Assembly: GCA_002329395.1 (NCBI GenBank)
Contig: DCTQ01000065.1
Span: 7,235-15,454 of the forward strand
Source of the DNA: Candidatus Avelusimicrobium alvi
GTDB taxonomy: Bacteria; Elusimicrobiota; Elusimicrobia; Elusimicrobiales; Elusimicrobiaceae
Length of the DNA stretch: 8,220 nt
Direction of reading: 5' to 3'
Both the position numbers and the translations under genes were made by a program. Shown in pieces: positions 1 to 4,998 of the stretch; within the stretch, counting starts at the first letter, position 1, and each line of letters opens with the position of its first letter. The notes beneath the pieces were generated by a model. That model was not told the origin of the DNA and did not search any database. It saw nothing but the letters and a program-made list of their open reading frames with translations.

Positions 1-223
1 GTCGTTTACCGAGAATCTGGTCATTGAAGCCGAACGCTTTTTTTACGACGTGGATAAAGACCGCATCTGGTCCGACGGCAAAACCGTCATCACCCGCGGC
101 GGCGCGAAAGTAACGGCGCGCGGCGGCGTGGAAACGGATTCCAAGCTCGTCAAAATTGAAATTAAAAAACAAACCACCCGCCTCCCGGCGGACGCGCGGG
201 AACTGCAAAAAAACACGTTATGA
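1..223 (+). CDS. lptC: LptC, LPS export periplasmic/inner-membrane protein (3' end only)
   Basis: Partial gene: an open frame enters from the left edge (first whole codon at 2) and stops at TGA 221-223, giving 73 C-terminal residues. The visible part contains the pattern YDVDKDRIWSDG, then VITRGGAKVTARGG and ETDSKLVKIEI. This is the typical end of the LptC beta-jellyroll: a beta-strand pair, a Gly-rich turn, then a strand that pairs with LptA. LptC is anchored in the inner membrane and hands lipopolysaccharide from LptBFG to the periplasmic bridge. The next gene starts inside the stop (ATGA overlap, 220-223) and is lptA-like, followed by lptB, which supports the call. The N-terminal anchor and most of the domain are outside the window. 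Confidence 0.8.
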   Translation, partial: SFTENLVIEAERFFYDVDKDRIWSDGKTVITRGGAKVTARGGVETDSKLVKIEIKKQTTRLPADARELQKNTL

Positions 224-1122
224 GAAAATTTGTTCTTTTCCTCCTGGCCGCCCTGCCTGCCGCTTTCCTGTTAAGCGGCTGCAAAACCGTGCGCGCGGAA
301 GGACCCGCCCTTAAAATCCCTCCGGCCAAACCGCACCTGGAACAGGCCAAACATTCGCTTAAAAACAAAAAAGACGCGGCGGCCGCGCTGCCCCCCGTAT
401 TGGGCGGGCTGGTGTCCAGCGACAGCTGGGTCATCTATAAAGACAAACAGCAGGAAGAATTTAAAGGCAACGTTTCTTACGACAACGGCGTATACGCTTT
501 CCGCTCGGACTACGCCCTCTCCGAACGCGCCCAAAGCCGCTTTTCCGCAAGCGGAAACGTTTACTTAAAACAAGCCGAACCCAACGGCCCCGTCTATCAG
601 GCGTATGCCGACCGCGCCCGCTACAATTACAAAACGCAAAAAGGCGAGTTGCGCGCCAACAAAGGCAAAAAAATCCGCCTGATTTACACCGACGGAAAAC
701 AGGCGCCCGTTACGGCCTACGCCCGCAAAGCGTCGTTTAACCTGGCCGACGAAATTTTTGTACTGGAAGGAGACGTACGCGTGGAACGCCCCACGCCCGA
801 AGGTTTGCAGACGCTCACGGCCCAGAAAGCCACCCTGCAGCAGGCGAAAAATCACCTGGTGCTGGAAGGCGGCGCGGCGCTGGCCGACCCGCAGCGCACG
901 CTGCAGGCCCAAACCATCGTCTACGACGGCAACAACAACCAGTCCTACGCCTACGGCGCGCGCCCGCTGTTAAGCGGCCAAAGTGAACAGGGCACATTTG
1001 CTATAATAGCGGATAAGGTACAGTCCGACAACGAAGGCCGCCAGGTAGTCCTGGACGGAAAAGTGCAGGGGTGGGTGGTGTCCCCCCGGCTTAACGATTC
1101 GGCCATAAACGACAAATTTTAG
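220..1122 (+). CDS. lptA: LptA/OstA-family LPS transport protein, lipoprotein-type
   Basis: A 300-residue OstA-like protein, expected to form the periplasmic beta-jellyroll bridge that carries lipopolysaccharide between LptC and LptD. Residues 1-21 form a lipoprotein signal: basic start (MRK), hydrophobic core, then lipobox LSGC with Cys21 as the lipidated residue and Lys at +2. A linker rich in Ala, Lys and Pro runs to about 65. From about 70 to 288 there are repeated OstA-type strand pairs, such as FKGNVSYDNG (81-90), ASGNVYL (110-116), VLEGDVRVE (181-189), LVLEGGAAL (213-221) and VVLDGKVQGW (276-285). E. coli LptA is about 185 residues and is soluble, so this form is longer and probably membrane-anchored. 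It has no clear Shine-Dalgarno; the ATG overlaps the lptC stop by 4 nt, suggesting coupled translation. lptB follows after 11 nt. The family is clear; the exact role (LptA or another OstA protein) rests on context. Confidence 0.85.
   Translation: MRKFVLFLLAALPAAFLLSGCKTVRAEGPALKIPPAKPHLEQAKHSLKNKKDAAAALPPVLGGLVSSDSWVIYKDKQQEEFKGNVSYDNGVYAFRSDYALSERAQSRFSASGNVYLKQAEPNGPVYQAYADRARYNYKTQKGELRANKGKKIRLIYTDGKQAPVTAYARKASFNLADEIFVLEGDVRVERPTPEGLQTLTAQKATLQQAKNHLVLEGGAALADPQRTLQAQTIVYDGNNNQSYAYGARPLLSGQSEQGTFAIIADKVQSDNEGRQVVLDGKVQGWVVSPRLNDSAINDKF
999..1007 (+). promoter_or_regulatory. Candidate internal extended -10 promoter in lptA
   Basis: TGCTATAAT at 999-1007 is a perfect extended -10 element (TGn followed by TATAAT). 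No good -35 is seen at the usual spacing, which extended -10 promoters can tolerate. It lies in the last 125 bases of lptA. It could start a transcript at about 1014, leading into lptB and the serine acetyltransferase. A chance match inside coding sequence is possible. Confidence 0.4.
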
Positions 1123-1133
1123 GGGTTTTATAT

Positions 1134-1853
1134 ATGCAGCTACGCAGTGAACAAATCGTCAAAGTATACAAGGACCGCATGGTCGTAAAAGGGGTGGACA
1201 TTAACGTCAAATCCGGCGAAATCGTCGGGCTTCTGGGCCCCAACGGCGCGGGCAAAACAACTTCTTTCTATATGATGGTGGGCTTTATCAGCCCCACCAA
1301 AGGCCGCGTATTTATTGACGGGGCGGACGTTACCGCCCTGCCGATGTTTGAGCGCGCCCGCCACGGCCTGGGATATCTGGCGCAGGAACCCACCATTTTT
1401 AAGGGCCTGACGGTAGAAGAAAACCTGCTGGCCGTGCTGGAACGCATTTTGGACGACAAGCAGGAACAGAAACGCCGCGTGGACGCCTTGCTCACCGAGT
1501 TTGGCCTTACCAAACTGGCCAAACAAAAAGCCTGGACGCTTTCCGGCGGCGAAAAACGCCGTATGGAAATTGCGCGCTGTATGATCAGCAACCCGAAAAT
1601 TATCCTGCTGGACGAACCTTTCGTGGGGATTGACCCCATCACCGTATCCGACCTGCGCCATATGATTTTTAAACTCAAAGACAAGGGCATCGGCGTGCTG
1701 ATTACCGACCATAACGTGCGCGAAACCCTGCCGCTGACCGAACGCGCCTACCTGATTTACGACGGGAAAATCCTGGTGGAAGGGGATCAAAACACCCTGC
1801 TTAACGACGCCAACGCCCGCCGCCTGTACCTGGGCGAAGATTTCAAAATGTGA
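1134..1853 (+). CDS. lptB: LptB, ATPase of the LPS export ABC transporter
   Basis: A 239-residue cytoplasmic ABC ATPase; E. coli LptB is 241. Walker A is GPNGAGKT (35-42), the Q-loop Gln is residue 84 (YLAQEP), the signature is LSGGE (136-140), Walker B is IILLDEP (156-162) with catalytic Glu161, and the switch His is 193 in ITDHNVRET. The motifs EPFVGIDPI and DHNVRETL are characteristic of LptB rather than generic ABC ATPases. It powers LptFG extraction of lipopolysaccharide from the inner membrane. The start is supported by AGGGG at 1121-1125, 8 nt upstream and overlapping the end of lptA. The next gene begins 7 nt after the stop, so the two are probably cotranscribed. lptF and lptG are not in the window. 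Confidence 0.96.
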   Translation: MQLRSEQIVKVYKDRMVVKGVDINVKSGEIVGLLGPNGAGKTTSFYMMVGFISPTKGRVFIDGADVTALPMFERARHGLGYLAQEPTIFKGLTVEENLLAVLERILDDKQEQKRRVDALLTEFGLTKLAKQKAWTLSGGEKRRMEIARCMISNPKIILLDEPFVGIDPITVSDLRHMIFKLKDKGIGVLITDHNVRETLPLTERAYLIYDGKILVEGDQNTLLNDANARRLYLGEDFKM

Positions 1854-1860
1854 GGCATCC

Positions 1861-2691
1861 GTGAGCGACCTTTTTGCACAAACCGCCAAAGAGCTGAAAA
1901 GCACCTTTGACAAAAATTTCTACCAAAAAGCCAAATTTATCCCCTCCGCCAAAAAGACGGTGGAAATTTTCTGTGCGTTAAAAGATTTCCTATACCAATA
2001 TCCGCTGGAATGCGCGCAGGACGGCGGCTGCCCCGCCCCGCTGGAAGAGCTGGGCGCACAGCTGGAAAAGCAAATAAAAAATTCTTTGTGTTTTTTATGC
2101 AAAGAAAAAGCCGACTGCTCCGCCTGCGAAGTAAAAGCCAGGCAAATCACCGCCGACTTTATCCGCGCCCTGCCGGACATTCAGCGCCTGGTAATCAGCG
2201 ACGTAAACGCCGCCTACGAGGGTGACCCGGCGGCTATGAGCCCCGTGGAACCGCTTTTGTGCTATCCGGGCGTAACCGCCGTTACGCTGCAGCGCATGGC
2301 GCATTTTCTGCACGTCCAAGGCGTACGCCTGATTCCGCGCATCGTTACCGAATACGCCCATAACCTGACCGGGATTGACATCCACCCCGGCGCGGCCATC
2401 GGACCCGGCTTTTTTATCGACCACGGCACCGGGGTCGTCATCGGCGAAACGTGCGTCATCGGCGCGAACGTAAAACTTTACCAGGGCGTTACGCTGGGCG
2501 CAAAAAGCTTCCCGCTCGACGAACACGGCAACCCCGTCAAAGGCATCAAGCGCCATCCGAACATTGAGGACGACGTCATCATCTACGCCGAAACCACCGT
2601 ACTGGGCGACGTAACCATCGGCAAAGGGAGCGTGGTGGGAGCCAACAAATGGATTACGTGGGACGTTCCCCCCGGCAGCAAAGTGAATTGA
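1861..2691 (+). CDS. cysE: Serine O-acetyltransferase (CysE/EpsC type)
   Basis: A 276-residue enzyme transferring acetyl from acetyl-CoA to L-serine to make O-acetylserine, the precursor of cysteine. The C-terminal half is a left-handed beta-helix of hexapeptide repeats. The catalytic pair matches E. coli Asp143/His158: Asp173 in IDIHPG and His188 in FIDHGTGVVIGE. The GVTLGAKSF segment (209-217) and the Arg-His pair in KRHPNIEDD (230-238) are also present. The helical N-terminal part carries a CxxC-x5-CxxC cluster (Cys77, 80, 86, 89), a feature of some long anaerobe-type enzymes. There is no extended tail after the last coil; the chain ends at PPGSKVN, so the C-terminal peptide that binds cysteine synthase in CysE looks absent. 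The GTG start has GTGAGG (1850-1855) over the lptB stop as a likely RBS. A strong terminator follows. Confidence 0.92.
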   Translation: MSDLFAQTAKELKSTFDKNFYQKAKFIPSAKKTVEIFCALKDFLYQYPLECAQDGGCPAPLEELGAQLEKQIKNSLCFLCKEKADCSACEVKARQITADFIRALPDIQRLVISDVNAAYEGDPAAMSPVEPLLCYPGVTAVTLQRMAHFLHVQGVRLIPRIVTEYAHNLTGIDIHPGAAIGPGFFIDHGTGVVIGETCVIGANVKLYQGVTLGAKSFPLDEHGNPVKGIKRHPNIEDDVIIYAETTVLGDVTIGKGSVVGANKWITWDVPPGSKVN

Positions 2692-2700
2692 TTTAAACGT

Positions 2701-2732
2701 AAAAAACCCCGGGCCAAAACCCGGGGTTTTTT
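2701..2732. terminator. Bidirectional intrinsic terminator between convergent genes
   Basis: A six-A run (2701-2706), stem CCCCGGG (2707-2713), loop CCAAAA, stem CCCGGGG (2720-2726) and a six-T run (2727-2732). The symmetry lets it work on both strands: it ends the lpt-cysE transcript on the plus strand and the secreted-protein gene (stop at 2744) on the minus strand. Confidence 0.92.
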
Positions 2733-2743
2733 GTTTGCACCGT

Positions 2744-3931
2744 TCATAAAACGGCTCTGCATCCTAAAATCTGCCCCGTGCCGCCCAGCTTGGGTTCGTA
2801 GATGTAATCGGTTTGAGAGGTCAACACCCATGCAGTGGAGCCGTCGGGCTTACAGACCCCGGACATGCTCAGGTCAAAGGTTGGCATACAGGCCGCTTCC
2901 CCCGGGAGCGTTCCGCACGGACACATACATTGCTGTTGAATCAACTCATTGCCGCAGCCCGTGATATTGGCCGCCGTTTTTAAACAGACAAAAGAACAGT
3001 CTTTTACGGCCGGGTCACAGTTATTCTGGCATAACTGTGCATCCGTATACCCGGAGGGGCAGTCAGTTACGCTATACTGATTGGTATAAGACGTGTCGGA
3101 TTTTTTGACATAGCCGGCAAACGCCACCCGCGGCTTATCCCACTGGCACATATTGCAGGTTTGGTTTTGCCAGTTGCTCGTCTGGGTAATGTTATCGGCA
3201 TAATAATAATGGGCATTCTTTTCTTTATCGCCAGACTTATGGTTGCTGCCGCAATAATTGACATAAGAAAGCCGGCCGCATACTTTTGCCGCCTGGACGG
3301 TTTTTACATAAGGTTCGTGTTCATAGCTTTCCGGCTCTACCGGAGTGGCGCTTTTGCTTTTAAGCAAGTAAGAAGTATAAGAATCACTCCCGGTGGCGCT
3401 TCCGTCCGATTTATAATCTTTCGTATAAATATTGCTCCATTCCATTTCATCTCCGCCGCCCGTCGCCCCGCTGGTTTGCACCTGCGAGGGAATCGTCAAG
3501 CCGGCGGTTTTCGCGCCTTTTACCTTTAAAGCCGAGGCGTACAGCACGCCTTCCACTTTGCTCTTGGCCGAAGAGGCACCCGACACCGTGGCCGCATTCG
3601 CCAGCAGACGCCCGCCCGTTACTTCGCTGTTGTTATTGACGCTAAGCGTGCCCGAAATGCGGTACTCCGGCGTGTTGCCGCCCAAGGTGGTGCCGTTTTT
3701 CAAAGACAGCGTTTGCAGATACGTATCCGCCCCTTGCAACGTAACCGTTCCCGCGGACGCGCGGGAGTTGCAAAAGTTCACCAGCGGCACCGAGCTAAGG
3801 GACGAAGGGTCTGCCGTTTCCAGCTGGGCAAACGTCCCCAGCGGAGAAGACAAAGTGGTAACAAATTTCATTTCTTCGGCGTTTAAAACGCATGCGCCGA
3901 GCAATAATACAAAGACTGCAATTTTCTTCAT
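2744..3931 (-). CDS. Secreted cysteine-rich protein with beta-solenoid-like N-terminal module (copy A)
   Basis: A 395-residue exported protein of no family I recognise. The start at 3931 is chosen because AAGGAG (3939-3944) lies 7 nt upstream; the in-frame ATG at 3937 is too close and the frame further upstream looks non-coding. The signal peptide is MKKIAVFVLLLGACVLNA, probably cut before EEMKF; LGAC could be read as a short lipobox, but that is less likely. Residues about 54-150 are rich in Thr, Ser, Gly, Asn and Val in short strand-turn units (such as TLSLKNGTTLGGN, ISGTLSVNNNSEV and LKVKGAKTAGLTI), suggesting a beta-solenoid. After EWSN (164-167) comes a Ser/Tyr/Lys-rich stretch, then a region (218-391) with 16 cysteines including CNMC and CMCPC, likely disulfide-bonded. 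A second copy of the family lies at the right edge. The role may be surface display or adhesion, which is inference only. Confidence 0.8.
   Translation of the reverse strand: MKKIAVFVLLLGACVLNAEEMKFVTTLSSPLGTFAQLETADPSSLSSVPLVNFCNSRASAGTVTLQGADTYLQTLSLKNGTTLGGNTPEYRISGTLSVNNNSEVTGGRLLANAATVSGASSAKSKVEGVLYASALKVKGAKTAGLTIPSQVQTSGATGGGDEMEWSNIYTKDYKSDGSATGSDSYTSYLLKSKSATPVEPESYEHEPYVKTVQAAKVCGRLSYVNYCGSNHKSGDKEKNAHYYYADNITQTSNWQNQTCNMCQWDKPRVAFAGYVKKSDTSYTNQYSVTDCPSGYTDAQLCQNNCDPAVKDCSFVCLKTAANITGCGNELIQQQCMCPCGTLPGEAACMPTFDLSMSGVCKPDGSTAWVLTSQTDYIYEPKLGGTGQILGCRAVL
3579..3715 (-). repeat. 137-bp near-identical repeat, copy A (N-terminal module)
   Basis: This stretch matches 8029-8165 at a constant offset of 4450 bp with only three differences (3595, 3650, 3685); the longest exact run is 54 bp (3596-3649). 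Both copies are in the same orientation and the same reading frame, encoding the core of the beta-solenoid-like module. Two of the three changes are silent. On both sides the DNA diverges quickly although the proteins remain similar for a while. Confidence 0.95.
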
Positions 3932-3938
3932 ACTCATA

Positions 3939-3944
3939 CTCCTT
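3939..3944 (-). promoter_or_regulatory. Ribosome binding site fixing the start of copy A
   Basis: Read on the minus strand this is AAGGAG, 7 nt before ATG 3931 and only 1 nt before the competing ATG 3937. It therefore favours the shorter start, which also gives a cleaner signal peptide. Confidence 0.75.
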
Positions 3945-3960
3945 CGCGTAATATATTTAG

Positions 3961-3969
3961 ATTTTAGCA
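3961..3969 (-). promoter_or_regulatory. Candidate extended -10 promoter for copy A
   Basis: The minus strand reads TGCTAAAAT (3969 to 3961), an extended -10 with one change from TATAAT. No good -35 was found. Transcription would start near 3954, giving a leader of about 22 nt with the RBS in it. It lies just after the stop of the candidate peptide gene (3993). The element resembles the TGCTATAAT inside lptA. Confidence 0.5.
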
Positions 3970-3992
3970 CAGAACATTCCGCAAATACCACC

Positions 3993-4160
3993 CTATATTT
4001 TTAAACCGCCGGCCTGCCGGGCCCCCGGCATACCGGATACTATATTATATAGGATAATAAAAAATAACATAAATACAAGTATTAACAGATACCGCTTGAC
4101 GGCATATACAGCCGCCCCGAAGAAACCCGGGGCGGAGAAACGGCGGTTTAAATCAGTCAT
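3993..4160 (-). CDS. Candidate 55-residue single-helix membrane peptide
   Basis: A small open frame of unknown family. Its ATG (4160-4158) shares one base with the stop of the MgtE-like gene (TAATG), a classic coupling arrangement. The product starts MTDLNRRFSAPG and has a basic AVKRY segment. One strongly hydrophobic helix follows at about residues 25-43 (YLLILVFMLFFIILYNIV), with a short Gly/Arg-rich tail. The charge pattern suggests that the N-terminus stays in the cytoplasm. There is no separate Shine-Dalgarno. It fills most of the 228-nt gap up to the promoter of copy A. Against it: it is short, with no recognised homologue, and a GC-rich hairpin (4112-4135) lies within it. An in-frame ATG at 4181 would lengthen it by seven codons inside the upstream gene. 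Confidence 0.45.
   Translation of the reverse strand: MTDLNRRFSAPGFFGAAVYAVKRYLLILVFMLFFIILYNIVSGMPGARQAGGLKI
4112..4135 (-). other. GC-rich hairpin downstream of the MgtE-like gene
   Basis: CCGCCCCG (4112-4119) pairs perfectly with CGGGGCGG (4128-4135) around an 8-nt loop, 25-48 nt past the MgtE-like stop. No T-run follows on either strand, so it is a poor intrinsic terminator. It may slow polymerase, protect the mRNA 3' end, or simply be part of the small coding frame that overlaps it. Confidence 0.4.
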
Positions 4161-4909
4161 TAATCGGCCAGACGCTTCCAAAACGGCTTTTTGTCCGGCT
4201 GGGAGGGCAGCGCTTCCCGAGCCAAAACGCCCAGCAGAACGCCCTTTTCGTTTACAACGGGCAGAACGTCCGTCTCCGCTTTTACAAACGCTTCCCGCGC
4301 CTTTTCCGCCCCGTCCTGCGGGTTCAGCGGCTGCGCCGGGCTCATCACCGAACCGCAGACCGACTGCGGGGTATAAAACGCCAGTTCCGCCGTGCGGATA
4401 ACGCCTCTGAGTTCGCCGTCTTTACCCGTTACAAAGCACGCGGCGGGCAGTTTCCGGCGCGGCAGGCTTTTTAAACGCTCCACCAGCGCGGATAATTTGG
4501 CTTCCGTGCGCACGGCCACAAAATCGGTATTCATCAGCCGCCCCGCGCTGTCCGGCGGGTAGGCCGAAGCGTCCGCCAGCAGTTTTACAAAAGCGGGCTC
4601 CAACGCGGCGGAAATACGTTCGCGGTACGGTACGGAAAATTCTTTCATCAGCCGCGCGGCCTGCGGCACTTCCAGCCGGGCCAGCACGTAAGACGCCTGG
4701 CGCAAAGGCAGGCGGCGCAGCACGGCGGCGGCCTTAGGCGGATTCATCGGGTTCAGACACGCCACAATCGTCTGCGCTTTAAGAGGCCCGATTAACAAAA
4801 GAATTTCGTGCGTAGCCAGGCTTTCCAGCGCGCGTGCGGCGGCGGCGGGATCGGCGGCGGCGAATTTTTCGGTAATCACGCCGGCCAGCGCGTGAATGGG
4901 AGAATTCAT
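4160..4909 (-). CDS. MgtE N-domain/CBS-pair protein lacking the channel domain
   Basis: A 249-residue soluble protein corresponding to the cytoplasmic half of MgtE magnesium channels. Residues about 15-115 are a helical superhelix of MgtE N type, with Ala/Leu-rich short helices such as LNPMNPPKAAAVLRRLP. Residues 121-127 (SAGRLMN) give the junction motif that opens the first CBS domain (about 125-180), and VCGSVMSPAQPLNP opens the second (about 184-235, ending LPVVNEKGVLLGVL). In MgtE these domains sense Mg2+ and gate the pore. The five-helix channel that normally follows is absent; the chain ends in KKPFWKRLAD. AAGGAT at 4916-4921, 7 nt upstream, supports the start. It diverges from the AlbA_2 gene and is followed by a coupled candidate membrane peptide. 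A stand-alone Mg2+ or nucleotide sensor is plausible but unproven; the domain assignment is firm. Confidence 0.85.
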   Translation of the reverse strand: MNSPIHALAGVITEKFAAADPAAAARALESLATHEILLLIGPLKAQTIVACLNPMNPPKAAAVLRRLPLRQASYVLARLEVPQAARLMKEFSVPYRERISAALEPAFVKLLADASAYPPDSAGRLMNTDFVAVRTEAKLSALVERLKSLPRRKLPAACFVTGKDGELRGVIRTAELAFYTPQSVCGSVMSPAQPLNPQDGAEKAREAFVKAETDVLPVVNEKGVLLGVLAREALPSQPDKKPFWKRLAD

Positions 4910-4945
4910 AATAACATCCTTGAAAGTTTCCGTTTAACGTACAAT

Positions 4946-4964
4946 AATTTTATTATAATAAATT
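4946..4964. promoter_or_regulatory. Palindromic AT-rich divergent promoter candidate
   Basis: A perfect 14-nt palindrome (TTTATTATAATAAA, 4949-4962) contains TATAAT on the plus strand (4954-4959) and on the minus strand (4957-4952). It would place transcript starts about 33-36 nt from each divergent start codon (4999 plus, 4909 minus). The nearest -35 candidate on the plus strand is TTTAAC (4933-4938), with a short 15-nt spacer; none is clear on the minus strand. Confidence 0.45.
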
Positions 4965-4998
4965 AAAACGCCCGCAGGCGAACTAACGAGGTAACGCC

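Noticed and set aside
188..210. Near match (21/23) between the end of lptC and 3753-3775 in copy A
   Set aside because: It is GC-rich and short, lies in unrelated proteins read from opposite strands, and is not shared by copy B. Chance is the simplest reading, though the match is a little better than expected.
1140..1913. 257-codon open frame antisense to lptB
   Set aside because: The sense frame encodes an unmistakable LptB with all ABC motifs; the antisense frame is low-complexity and has no recognisable family. It is a codon-bias shadow.
3937..3991. Upstream starts for copy A (ATG at 3937 or a frame to 3991)
   Set aside because: The RBS is only 1 nt from 3937, and the 3991 start would run through the promoter and put about 20 non-hydrophobic residues before the signal peptide.
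3432..4004. 190-codon plus-strand frame opposite copy A, with a matching frame at 7675-8172 opposite copy B
   Set aside because: The two predicted products resemble each other only because the minus-strand genes share near-identical DNA there. The minus frame has the signal peptide, RBS and promoter.
4015..4030. Short inverted repeat TGCCGG/CCGGCA
   Set aside because: Six-base stem with a four-base loop in a GC-rich run and no T-tract on either strand; not convincing as a terminator.
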